From Streptomyces sp. NBC_01275 (lineage in GTDB: Bacteria > Actinomycetota > Actinomycetes > Streptomycetales > Streptomycetaceae): a stretch of 64,000 nt of DNA. The DNA lies in the NCBI RefSeq assembly GCF_026340655.1, contig NZ_JAPEOZ010000001.1, positions 3,782,001 to 3,846,000 of the forward strand. Reading direction: 5' to 3'. The translations under genes were made by a program, and so were the position numbers. Positions 12,322 through 19,224 of the stretch are shown here, in pieces (positions within the stretch are counted from its first letter, which is position 1; every line of letters starts with the position of its first letter). The notes below the pieces were generated by a model. It made no database searches and had not been told where the DNA came from. It saw nothing but the letters and a program-made list of their open reading frames with translations.

Positions 12322-12921
12322 ATGGAGCCCGTCACCCTCACCACCGACCGACTCGTCCTGCGCCCGGTCGGCCCGCAGGACGCCGACGCCGTGTACGCCG
12401 CCGCCCAGGACCCCGACATCCAACGCTGGACCACCATCCCCTCCCCCTATCTCCCCGAACACGCCCGCAGCTTCACCGAGGAACTCGCCCCGCACGGCTG
12501 GGCCGACGGCTCGACGTTCACCTTCGGCGTCTTCCTCCCCGAAGGAGCCCTGGCCGGCATGCTCAGCCTCATGATGCGCTCCCTGGGCACCGCCGAGATC
12601 GGCTTCTGGGCGACGAAGGAGCACCGCGGCCACGGCTACACCGCCGAGGCCGCCCTCACCGCCGCCCGCTGGGCCTTCACCGCCCTCTCCATCGACCGCG
12701 TCGAATGGCGCGCCGAGGTCGGCAACACCGCCTCCCGCGCGGTCGCCGAACACATCGGCTTCACCCTGGAGGGCACCCTGCGCTCCGCCTTCAACAACAA
12801 CGGCGTACGCCGCGACTGCTGGCTGGCCTCCCTCCTCCCCTCAGACCTGGGCCTACCGTCGGCGGCCCCCTACCTACCGGCCCCTTCAGCCCGTCCGGCG
12901 TTTGAGGACGAGGCCCTTTAG
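12322..12921 (+). CDS. GNAT family N-acetyltransferase (RimJ/RimL-like)
   Basis: A 199-residue acetyl-CoA-dependent acetyltransferase. It opens with the RimJ/RimL-type TDRLVLRPVGPQDADAV, carries the acetyl-CoA loop HRGHGYTAEA near residue 112, and later NTASRAVAEHIGF, typical of enzymes acetylating protein N-termini or small amines. Substrate unknown. The ATG at 12322 is supported by homology rather than a strong ribosome-binding site; upstream in-frame ATGs would add non-conserved residues. The last nine or so residues (RPAFEDEAL) and the stop come from a dispersed intergenic repeat (12887-12988), so the C-terminal tail is a recent addition. Confidence 0.88.
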   Translation: MEPVTLTTDRLVLRPVGPQDADAVYAAAQDPDIQRWTTIPSPYLPEHARSFTEELAPHGWADGSTFTFGVFLPEGALAGMLSLMMRSLGTAEIGFWATKEHRGHGYTAEAALTAARWAFTALSIDRVEWRAEVGNTASRAVAEHIGFTLEGTLRSAFNNNGVRRDCWLASLLPSDLGLPSAAPYLPAPSARPAFEDEAL

Positions 12922-12988
12922 CGGCCGAAAGCGGGGGTCTGGGGACTCAGCCCCCAGGTTCGGGACGGGAAGGGGCGGCGGGGGCGAA
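12887..12988 (+). repeat. Dispersed streptomycete intergenic repeat, copy 1
   Basis: About 100 bp beginning cagcccgtccggcg and ending ggggcggcgggggcgaa. An inverted copy with long identical stretches is at 58417-58551. It contains internal hairpins (around cggccgaaag and gggggtctggggactcagcccccag). It overlaps the 3' end of the GNAT gene and probably also acts as its terminator. Confidence 0.85.
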
Positions 12989-13067
12989 AACCCTCAAGGC
13001 CCACCCCCACAGCACAAACCCCCAGCTCACCCCCCACTGTCAGTCCCACCGCCTATCGTGCGGACAC

Positions 13068-14252
13068 ATGACGACCCCGCGCCACACCGCAGAGCACTCC
13101 ACGGAGCTCTCCGCAGACGAAGCCCGCCGCATCGCCCTCCGCGCACAGGGCTTCCTCGGCACCCCCGACCGCAAGGCCGGCGTCCGCGGAGTCCTCCGCC
13201 ACCTCGGCGCGGTCCAACTCGACACCATCTCCGTCCTCGCCCGGTCCCACGAACTCATCCCGTACGCCCGTCTCGGCGCCGTCGACCGCAAGACAGTGGA
13301 GAACGCCTACTGGAAGGACACGCACGCCTTCGAGTACTGGTCCCACGCCGCCTGCATCCTCCCCATCGAGGAATGGCCCCACTTCGCCTTCCGCCGCCGC
13401 GCCTACCGCAACCGCCCTCACTGGAACCACGACCTCCCGGACGGCACCTATGACCAGGTCGTCAAACAGCTCCGCACCGAAGGCCCCCTCACCGCGACGG
13501 AGTTGGGCGGCGCGAAGAAGACCAGCGAGTGGTGGGACTGGTCCGGCACCAAGGTCGCCGTCGAACGCGCACTGATGTACGGCGAGGTCGTCTGCGTCGA
13601 GCGCCGCGGCTGGAAGCGCGTCTACGACCTCGCCGAACGCGCCGTCCCGGCCGACCTGCTGCATGACGAGCTGGACGACACCGAGTGCCTGCGCCGGCTG
13701 GTCCGCCTGGCCGGCCAGTCCCTCGGCGTCGGCACCCGCGCGGACATCGCCGACTACCACCGTCTCAAGGGCGAACAGGTCGACGCGGTGATCGCCGACT
13801 CGGGCCTGGTCCCCGTCACCGTCGAGGGCTGGGGCAAGCCGGCCTGGGCCGACCCGGCCGCTCTTCGGACACCTCCGCGCGGCCGCCACCGCACCACGCT
13901 CCTGTCCCCCTTCGACTCCCTCGTCTGGGAACGCGCGCGCACCGAGCGGATCTTCGGCTTCACCCACCGCCTGGAGGCCTACGTCCCCAAGCCGAAGCGG
14001 GTATACGGCTACTTCGCGATGCCGGTCCTGGCGGGCGGGCGCCTCGTCGGCCGCGTGGATCCTGCCCGAGAGGGCAACACACTGGTGGCCAAGCAGGTCA
14101 CCCTGGACGGCCCGAAGGCGGTCCCGGCGGTCGCCCAGGCCCTGCTGGAGGCGGCGAGCTGGGTCGACTGCACGAACGTACGCGTGGAGCGCGTGGACGC
14201 CCCGGAGCTGCGCGAGCCGCTCGCCCAGGAACTCGCCCGCGCACTGACCTGA
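13068..14252 (+). CDS. YcaQ/AlkX-type winged-helix DNA glycosylase family protein
   Basis: A 394-residue member of the family formerly DUF1006, now recognised as HTH_42/AlkZ-like DNA glycosylases that remove bulky N7-alkylguanines or unhook interstrand crosslinks. The signature stretch AVQLDTISVLARSHELIPYAR is at 49-69. The catalytic pair reads Q50-L51-D52, the Q-x-D form associated with the E. coli YcaQ (AlkX) branch, not the Q-x-Q of the antibiotic self-resistance AlkZ branch. Later conserved parts are AFEYWSHAACILPIEEWP and LLSPFDSLVWERARTERIFGF. The ATG at 13068 follows the dispersed repeat by 80 bases. Confidence 0.88.
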   Translation: MTTPRHTAEHSTELSADEARRIALRAQGFLGTPDRKAGVRGVLRHLGAVQLDTISVLARSHELIPYARLGAVDRKTVENAYWKDTHAFEYWSHAACILPIEEWPHFAFRRRAYRNRPHWNHDLPDGTYDQVVKQLRTEGPLTATELGGAKKTSEWWDWSGTKVAVERALMYGEVVCVERRGWKRVYDLAERAVPADLLHDELDDTECLRRLVRLAGQSLGVGTRADIADYHRLKGEQVDAVIADSGLVPVTVEGWGKPAWADPAALRTPPRGRHRTTLLSPFDSLVWERARTERIFGFTHRLEAYVPKPKRVYGYFAMPVLAGGRLVGRVDPAREGNTLVAKQVTLDGPKAVPAVAQALLEAASWVDCTNVRVERVDAPELREPLAQELARALT

Positions 14253-14260
14253 CCCACGTC

Positions 14261-14313
14261 ACCGGCTCACCGCCCGATCGGATGACCGGCTCACCGGATC
14301 CCCGGCTCACCGG
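14261..14313. repeat. Three short direct repeats at a convergent gene end
   Basis: The motif ccggctcaccg occurs at about 14262, 14286 and 14302. The last copy runs into the stop codon of the response regulator. This fills the 54-base gap between the convergent glycosylase and regulator genes. Confidence 0.7.
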
Positions 14314-15053
14314 ATCTCGAGGATCTTCTCCCGCATCGCGTACACCACCGCTTCCATCCTGGAGTGCAGCTGCAGCTTCTCCAGGATGTTGCGCACATGG
14401 TTCTTCACGGTGTTCTCGGAGATGAACAACTCCTTGGCGATGTCACGGTTGTTCATCCCCGTCGCGACGAGCTTGAGCACCTCCAGCTCGCGGTCCGTCA
14501 GCCGCGGCGCCGGGACGAGCCGACGCTCGTCGGTCCGCTGGATCATCGACTTGAACTCGGTGAGCAGCTTCGACGCCATCGAGGGACTGATCTGCGACTG
14601 CCCGTCGGCGACCGCGCGAATCGCGGTGGCCACCTCGTCCGTGGAGATCTCCTTGAGGAGATAACCGGTCGCGCCCGCCTTGATCGCCTCGTAGAGGTCG
14701 GCTTCCTCGTCGCTGATCGTCAGCATGATGATCTTCGCGCTGGGGGCCACCTCCTTGATGGAGGTGCACGCCTCGATACCACCGCGCTTGGGCATCCGTA
14801 CGTCCATCAGCACGATGTCCGGCAGCAGGTCGGCGGCCTTGTCCACGGCCTCGGCGCCGTCGCCCGCCTCGCCGACGACCTGGATGTCCTCCTCGGCCGC
14901 CAGCACGATCTCCAGTCCGCGGCGGAACAGGGCGTGGTCGTCCACGACAAGGACTCTGATCGGCTCCTTGCGTGAGGTGCCCCCGTCCGGGCCCATGCCG
15001 ACGACGCCACCGTCGGCATCCTCGTCACGCATCGGTCCGAAGCTGTCCGCCAT
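14307..15053 (-). CDS. NarL/FixJ-family response regulator, orphan
   Basis: A 248-residue DNA-binding regulator. A poorly conserved N-terminus of 30 residues is followed by a receiver domain (about 32-150) with the acidic pair in VVDDH (38-39) and phosphoacceptor D84 in LMDVRMP, and by a LuxR-type helix-turn-helix (about 180-245) with LTDRELEVLKLVATGMNNRDIA and SENTVKNHVRNIL. The start ATG at 15051-15053 has a strong GGGAGGA ribosome-binding site. No sensor kinase is adjacent, so its partner must be encoded elsewhere. It lies downstream of hpf on the same strand, separated by a terminator-like hairpin. Confidence 0.92.
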   Translation of the reverse strand: MADSFGPMRDEDADGGVVGMGPDGGTSRKEPIRVLVVDDHALFRRGLEIVLAAEEDIQVVGEAGDGAEAVDKAADLLPDIVLMDVRMPKRGGIEACTSIKEVAPSAKIIMLTISDEEADLYEAIKAGATGYLLKEISTDEVATAIRAVADGQSQISPSMASKLLTEFKSMIQRTDERRLVPAPRLTDRELEVLKLVATGMNNRDIAKELFISENTVKNHVRNILEKLQLHSRMEAVVYAMREKILEIR

Positions 15054-15198
15054 CGTTCCTCCCCCTGAAGGCTGCGGCCGTGGTCCAGGGCCATCGCCAA
15101 CCCAAGGCAACGGCCCACCGGTTGAGCCGCCCTTGCCATGATTCCATGTCCGGACGACAACGGGGTGACAGTGCGGTGCCCGAAGGGGTCGCGCACGG

Positions 15199-15233
15199 GT
15201 GCCCCTGGGGGCGCACAAGCGCTCCAGGGGCAC
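15199..15233 (-). terminator. Probable terminator after hpf
   Basis: gtgcccctgg (15199-15208) pairs with ccaggggcac (15224-15233), extended inward by an imperfect GCGC/GCGC stem. It sits 25 bases past the hpf stop. Confidence 0.65.
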
Positions 15234-15257
15234 GCCGCTGAGTGTCACCGGGCCAGG

Positions 15258-15950
15258 TCAGCCGCCCAGCGCGCCGCCCGCCTCGGGGGAGTGCGCCTGC
15301 GCGACCATCGGGTCCGTGTCGAGGTGGATCACGCCGTAGTCGTAGGCGTGCCGCCGGTAGACGACGCTGGGCTGCTTGGTCTCGGAGTCGACGAACAGAT
15401 AGAAGTCGTGGCCGACCAGTTCCATCTCGTAGAGGGCCTGGTCGAGGGTCATCGCAGCGGCGACGTGGGTCTTCTCGCGGACCACCAGCGGGCCATCGCC
15501 CTGTACCTCCAGCGAACCGATCTTCTTGGTCGGCACACTGGCCGACTCGTCCGCCGGGACGGCGTGGCCGTTGCTGTTGAGCGTCGCCACACCCGGAACG
15601 TGGTCGGGGACCTCTGCCGCGGAGAGCCGTCGCGCGCCGCGGCGCGTGTAACGCTTGTCGTGCTGCTTGCGCAGCTGGGCGTCGAGCTTCTCCGCAGCCA
15701 GGTCGAGTGCCGCGTACGGGTCGTTGGCCGCCGCCTCCGCCCGGATCACCGGACCGCGGGAGCGGAGCGTGATCTCCACTCGGTCACAGCGGTCGGCCTG
15801 TCGGGGGTTGGGCTCCTTGGACACCTCGACGTCGAGGCTGATCACCTTGCCGTCGAGCTTCTGGATCTTCTCCAGCTTCAGCTTCTCGGCCACGTGCTTG
15901 CGGAACCGCTCGGGCACCTCGGTCTTGCGGCCCTTGACGACGATGTCCAC
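15258..15950 (-). CDS. hpf: Ribosome hibernation-promoting factor, long form
   Basis: A 230-residue protein that binds the 30S subunit and dimerises 70S ribosomes into inactive 100S particles during stress or stationary phase. The N-terminal S30AE domain (1 to about 105) begins MDIVVKGRKTEVPERFRKHV. A variable linker follows, then the dimerising C-terminal domain (about 170-228) with DFYLFVDSETKQPSVVYRRH and YDYGVIHL. The start is GTG at 15948-15950 with GGAG six bases upstream. The longer open frame (to 16169) is non-coding leader. Length and two-domain structure match the long HPF class. Confidence 0.93.
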   Translation of the reverse strand: MDIVVKGRKTEVPERFRKHVAEKLKLEKIQKLDGKVISLDVEVSKEPNPRQADRCDRVEITLRSRGPVIRAEAAANDPYAALDLAAEKLDAQLRKQHDKRYTRRGARRLSAAEVPDHVPGVATLNSNGHAVPADESASVPTKKIGSLEVQGDGPLVVREKTHVAAAMTLDQALYEMELVGHDFYLFVDSETKQPSVVYRRHAYDYGVIHLDTDPMVAQAHSPEAGGALGG

Positions 15951-16246
15951 GCAGAACTCCGTTCCCGGATCACTCCGCTTCAGCGGCGGAGCATCTCCCT
16001 TTTGCACCAGGCCCCGGTAGGCACCGGAACCTCTGACTCGGCGACTTCCACCTCCTCCTCCCCCATGGACGAGATCTACACCCCAGGTGCTGCAGGGGAT
16101 TACGAAACCCGCAGCACGGCATTCGGAAATGAGAGGTGTGGCCTGCGGCTTTCCCTCACAACCGAACATATCTCGCCCGGACGGATGTCGTCACCCTCTA
16201 CTGCGGCGTACCTCCGTTCAGGTGAATTGACCCTCTCATTACCTGC

Positions 16247-16272
16247 AACGACGCAAGTTCTCACTCAGTTCC
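16247..16272 (-). promoter_or_regulatory. Candidate sigma-R-like promoter upstream of hpf
   Basis: On the minus strand GGAAC (16272-16268) and GTT (16249-16247) are separated by exactly 18 bases, close to the known sigma-R consensus GGAAT-N18-GTT (one mismatch). It overlaps the comF stop codon and is about 300 bases from the hpf GTG. The rest of the leader 15951-16246 holds no recognised gene. Confidence 0.3.
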
Positions 16273-17164
16273 GGTTTATAGCGAAGGAATCCGGTGGCGC
16301 CGCGACCACGGCCGCGCAGACCACCTCACCGGCGCGGCCCCCGCCGCCCGGCCCCGCCGACGACCCGCCCGCACCTCCCTCCGCTGCTCCGGACGGCCGT
16401 ACCTCTCTGCCTTCCCTGCCGACACGCGCGTACACAACCGCCGCGCCCACATCCCACCCCATGTACGGCCGCTCCGCATCCGCCCGCTCCGCCGCCGTGG
16501 CCGCCCGCACCGCGCGCGCCGCCTCCGCGAGGGACGCGCCTGTCGTGATCAGGTCGTCGACGAGCACCACCGGACCGCCGGACAGCACCCGCGCCCCGCC
16601 GGGAGCCACCACCAACGCGCCCACCAGGTTGTCCAGTCGCTGCCGGGAGTTGAGCCCGGCCTGGTCAGCTACCGCCCGCCGCTGCCGCAACACCGCCGCC
16701 ACCCGCACCGACACCCCGGCCCTACGCAGCTCACCGGCCGCAGCGAAGGCGATCCGGCGGGCCGGGTCATGACCTCGGGCGCGGACCGAGGCGGGGGTGG
16801 AGGGAACGGGGACGAGCAGCACTCCTGCTCCGGGGGGAGGGGCCCCCTCCCCCACCCCCGCCTCCCCCAACCCCGCGCGCACCGCCCCCGCCAACGCCTC
16901 GCCGAGCGGTCGCGCAAGTGCCAGCGCGCCGCGCTCCTTGTGGGCCAGCAGCATCGCCCGTACCTCGTCCGCGTACCGGGTCGCCGCGTGCACGGCGGGC
17001 AGCCCGGGCGGTTCTGGTGTGGGCCGTACCCGGGCGGGCGCGGCTCCGTCCAGTGCGGTGCGGCACTGGGGGCAGAGCGCCGTGCGGCCGCTGCCGCAGC
17101 CGCCGCACTCGGTCGGCAGCATCAGGCCGGCCAGCTCCTGCCACCATCCGCGAACGGCTTCCAC
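16265..17164 (-). CDS. ComF family protein (phosphoribosyltransferase-like)
   Basis: About 299 residues. The N-terminal zinc-ribbon has CGGCGSGRTALCPQC, and the C-terminal phosphoribosyltransferase domain carries the PRPP-binding loop VVLVDDLITTGAS, as in ComF proteins linked to DNA uptake or recombination in other bacteria. The role in Streptomyces is not established. The tail after the PRTase is Gly/Arg-rich and poorly conserved. I chose GTG at 17162-17164 (MEAVRGWWQELAGL) because the paired DnaA boxes just upstream would otherwise be coding; GTG at 17227 or 17173 is possible. None has a clear ribosome-binding site. Confidence 0.8.
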   Translation of the reverse strand: MEAVRGWWQELAGLMLPTECGGCGSGRTALCPQCRTALDGAAPARVRPTPEPPGLPAVHAATRYADEVRAMLLAHKERGALALARPLGEALAGAVRAGLGEAGVGEGAPPPGAGVLLVPVPSTPASVRARGHDPARRIAFAAAGELRRAGVSVRVAAVLRQRRAVADQAGLNSRQRLDNLVGALVVAPGGARVLSGGPVVLVDDLITTGASLAEAARAVRAATAAERADAERPYMGWDVGAAVVYARVGREGREVRPSGAAEGGAGGSSAGPGGGGRAGEVVCAAVVAAPPDSFAINRN

Positions 17165-17204
17165 GACGACCACAGTGCCAAGGCGGGAACGGGCGCGCCA
17201 CCCC

Positions 17205-17238
17205 TGTGGATAACTTCTCCGGCCCACCCTGTGGACAA
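17205..17238 (-). promoter_or_regulatory. Pair of perfect DnaA boxes
   Basis: Minus-strand TTATCCACA (17213-17205) and TTGTCCACA (17238-17230) lie in the same orientation, 25 bp apart start to start. The first is the E. coli consensus box and the second the preferred Streptomyces form. They lie at the 5' end of comF. Confidence 0.7.
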
Positions 17239-17388
17239 CCGTCGAAAAGACGCCCTGGAAGCCGTCAGGCCAAAGTAAAGAAGCAGCTCAGCCCGGAAAA
17301 TCGCAAGATCGCACCGCCATAGGGCGGGCAGGCACTCGGAAGGCTCTCTCCCTCTCCTCATCTCTCCCCGACAAAGGAAAAGATCAGA

Positions 17389-19224
17389 TCACCCGGGATA
17401 AAACGCGGCCGAAGCCGTCTCCTTCAGGGTTCGCCAGCCGCTCCCGCCGGGCAGCCACAACAGTCCGTCCTTGGAGGTGGCGAAGAGGGGGGCGTCGCTG
17501 TCCTCGGAGGCGGCGATGCTCTTGACCTCCGTGAGGCCCGGCAGGGTGCCCGCCTCGGGGATCGAGCCGTCGCACTGCACGTACTGCACCTGCTCCACTC
17601 CGCCGGACTCGCGCCCGACGACGACGAGCCGGCTGTCTCCGGCCCATGACACGGCCGAGACCTGCTCCAGTTCGGGTGTCGCGGAGCGCAGTTCCTGGAC
17701 GGAGACGGACTGCTGGTCCCCGCTGCCGGCGGTCCGCTCGATCCGCCCGATGAGCAGGGACTGCTTGCCGTCCTTGTCCACGACGAGCGCGATGCGCGCC
17801 CCGTCCGCGGCGACCCGTACGGCGTTGATCCGACCGTCCAGCCTGGGCGTGAGCACCTCCAGCGGCTGCCCTCCGCCCTTCTCCAGCAGAAGCAGCCGGG
17901 GGGCGGCGGGGTTGCGGTCGGCCACCCACAGGTCGCCCTGGGCGTCCCAGCTGGGGGTGGTGAGGCGGTCGGTCTCGGTCTTGCCGCTGCTCTGCAGGAC
18001 GGGCTCGCCGAGGGAGCTGCTGGTCACGGTGGAGGTGACGTAGAGCGTCTTGCCGTCGAGGGAGACTCCGGCGGCGCTGTGTTCGTCGCGGGCCACGGCG
18101 ACCGAGCGCAGCGCCTTGGCGCCGTCGCCGAGGGCCCCGGGCACGGCGTCGGCCTTGGCGGTGCCGCCGGCGCTGCTGGCCATCCTGACGAGCCGGTGGC
18201 GGCCGTCGATGAAGTACAGGTAGGCGGGGCGGGTGACGGAGCCGCGGGAGGCGACGCCGACGGCCTCCTCCTCGGTGAGCGAGCAGAGTTGCCTGCCGTC
18301 GGCCCGCAGTGCGATCTCGTCCACGGTGGGGGTGAGGCTCTGGAGGGTGTAGAGCAGTTGGGCGGCCATCTCGTCGCACTTGCCGCGCCCGATGCGGGCC
18401 GCCTTGTCGTTCAGCGGCACGGTGAGCTTGTTCTGGTCGTCGGGCGTGAGCGCGGTGACGTCCTTCCGGAGCGTCGTGCCCGTGGGGAAGCTCGATCTGA
18501 CGACGGGGCGGAGCCAGCTGGTGGGTCCGCTGAGCAGGGAGCGCACCATCTGGGTCGTGGGGTCGACGCGTTCGCGCACGTAGACGGGGTCGGCGACGGC
18601 CATCGGCTGTCCGGAGCCGGCGGCCGTGGTGTTCGAGGCGAAGTAGTACTTGTTGACGGACATGTAGTTGCGCTGGAAGTCGGACTTGCCCATGACGACG
18701 CCCTGGGGGAGCGCGTCGATGCGCCATTGGCTGCTCTTCTTGTCGCGCGTGAGGTGCACGGTCTGGCTGTAGCCGCCGGCGGCCGGCGTGTACGACTGTT
18801 GCGCGTCCACGGTGGCGACCTTGGCGCCGGTCAGGGTGAACGAGAAGTCGTCGCCCTCCTCCCGGCCGCCCGACCGGCCCGCTTCGGTCCCGGGGCCGTC
18901 CGCCAGCACCGTCGTGGAGCGCTCCGGCTCCCATTTCTGGGCAGCTCTGGGGGTGAGGTACTGCCGTGCGGTCGAGTAGCGCGGGTCGTCGCTGGTCAGC
19001 GCTTCGAGGAAGCCTTGGACGATTTCCGAGGGCGGGGCGTCGTCCCGGGGCGGCATCGCGAACACCCGCACCTGCGTGTCCTGACGCGGCGTGGACTCGA
19101 CGCCGCGCAGATCCCCGTTGTCGGGCATCGAGGCGCACCCCGCCAGCAGTACGACACCGCAGGCGGCGTACGCCATCGCGCGCGCCGGCGTGCGCCGGTC
19201 GCCCCCCTTGCGGTCAGCGCCCAC
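17389..19224 (-). CDS. lpqB: Lipoprotein LpqB, MtrAB accessory protein
   Basis: A 611-residue lipoprotein anchored outside the membrane. It works with the MtrB sensor kinase (in mycobacteria LpqB binds MtrB and modulates MtrA output). The signal peptide ends in a lipobox LLAGC with the lipidated Cys at 30. A GerMN domain follows in the first half (around PTTQMVRSLLSGPTSWLRPV) and a beta-propeller fills the C-terminal half. The start is GTG at 19222-19224 with GGGGAGG six bases upstream. It overlaps the end of mtrB by 11 bases, so translation is coupled. A long open frame in another phase (17384-19138) is a shadow. Confidence 0.93.
   Translation of the reverse strand: MGADRKGGDRRTPARAMAYAACGVVLLAGCASMPDNGDLRGVESTPRQDTQVRVFAMPPRDDAPPSEIVQGFLEALTSDDPRYSTARQYLTPRAAQKWEPERSTTVLADGPGTEAGRSGGREEGDDFSFTLTGAKVATVDAQQSYTPAAGGYSQTVHLTRDKKSSQWRIDALPQGVVMGKSDFQRNYMSVNKYYFASNTTAAGSGQPMAVADPVYVRERVDPTTQMVRSLLSGPTSWLRPVVRSSFPTGTTLRKDVTALTPDDQNKLTVPLNDKAARIGRGKCDEMAAQLLYTLQSLTPTVDEIALRADGRQLCSLTEEEAVGVASRGSVTRPAYLYFIDGRHRLVRMASSAGGTAKADAVPGALGDGAKALRSVAVARDEHSAAGVSLDGKTLYVTSTVTSSSLGEPVLQSSGKTETDRLTTPSWDAQGDLWVADRNPAAPRLLLLEKGGGQPLEVLTPRLDGRINAVRVAADGARIALVVDKDGKQSLLIGRIERTAGSGDQQSVSVQELRSATPELEQVSAVSWAGDSRLVVVGRESGGVEQVQYVQCDGSIPEAGTLPGLTEVKSIAASEDSDAPLFATSKDGLLWLPGGSGWRTLKETASAAFYPG

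Noticed and set aside
17384..19138. 584-codon frame overlapping lpqB in another phase
   Set aside because: Arg/Pro/His-rich translation; the overlapping frame is a clear lipoprotein with lipobox and ribosome-binding site.
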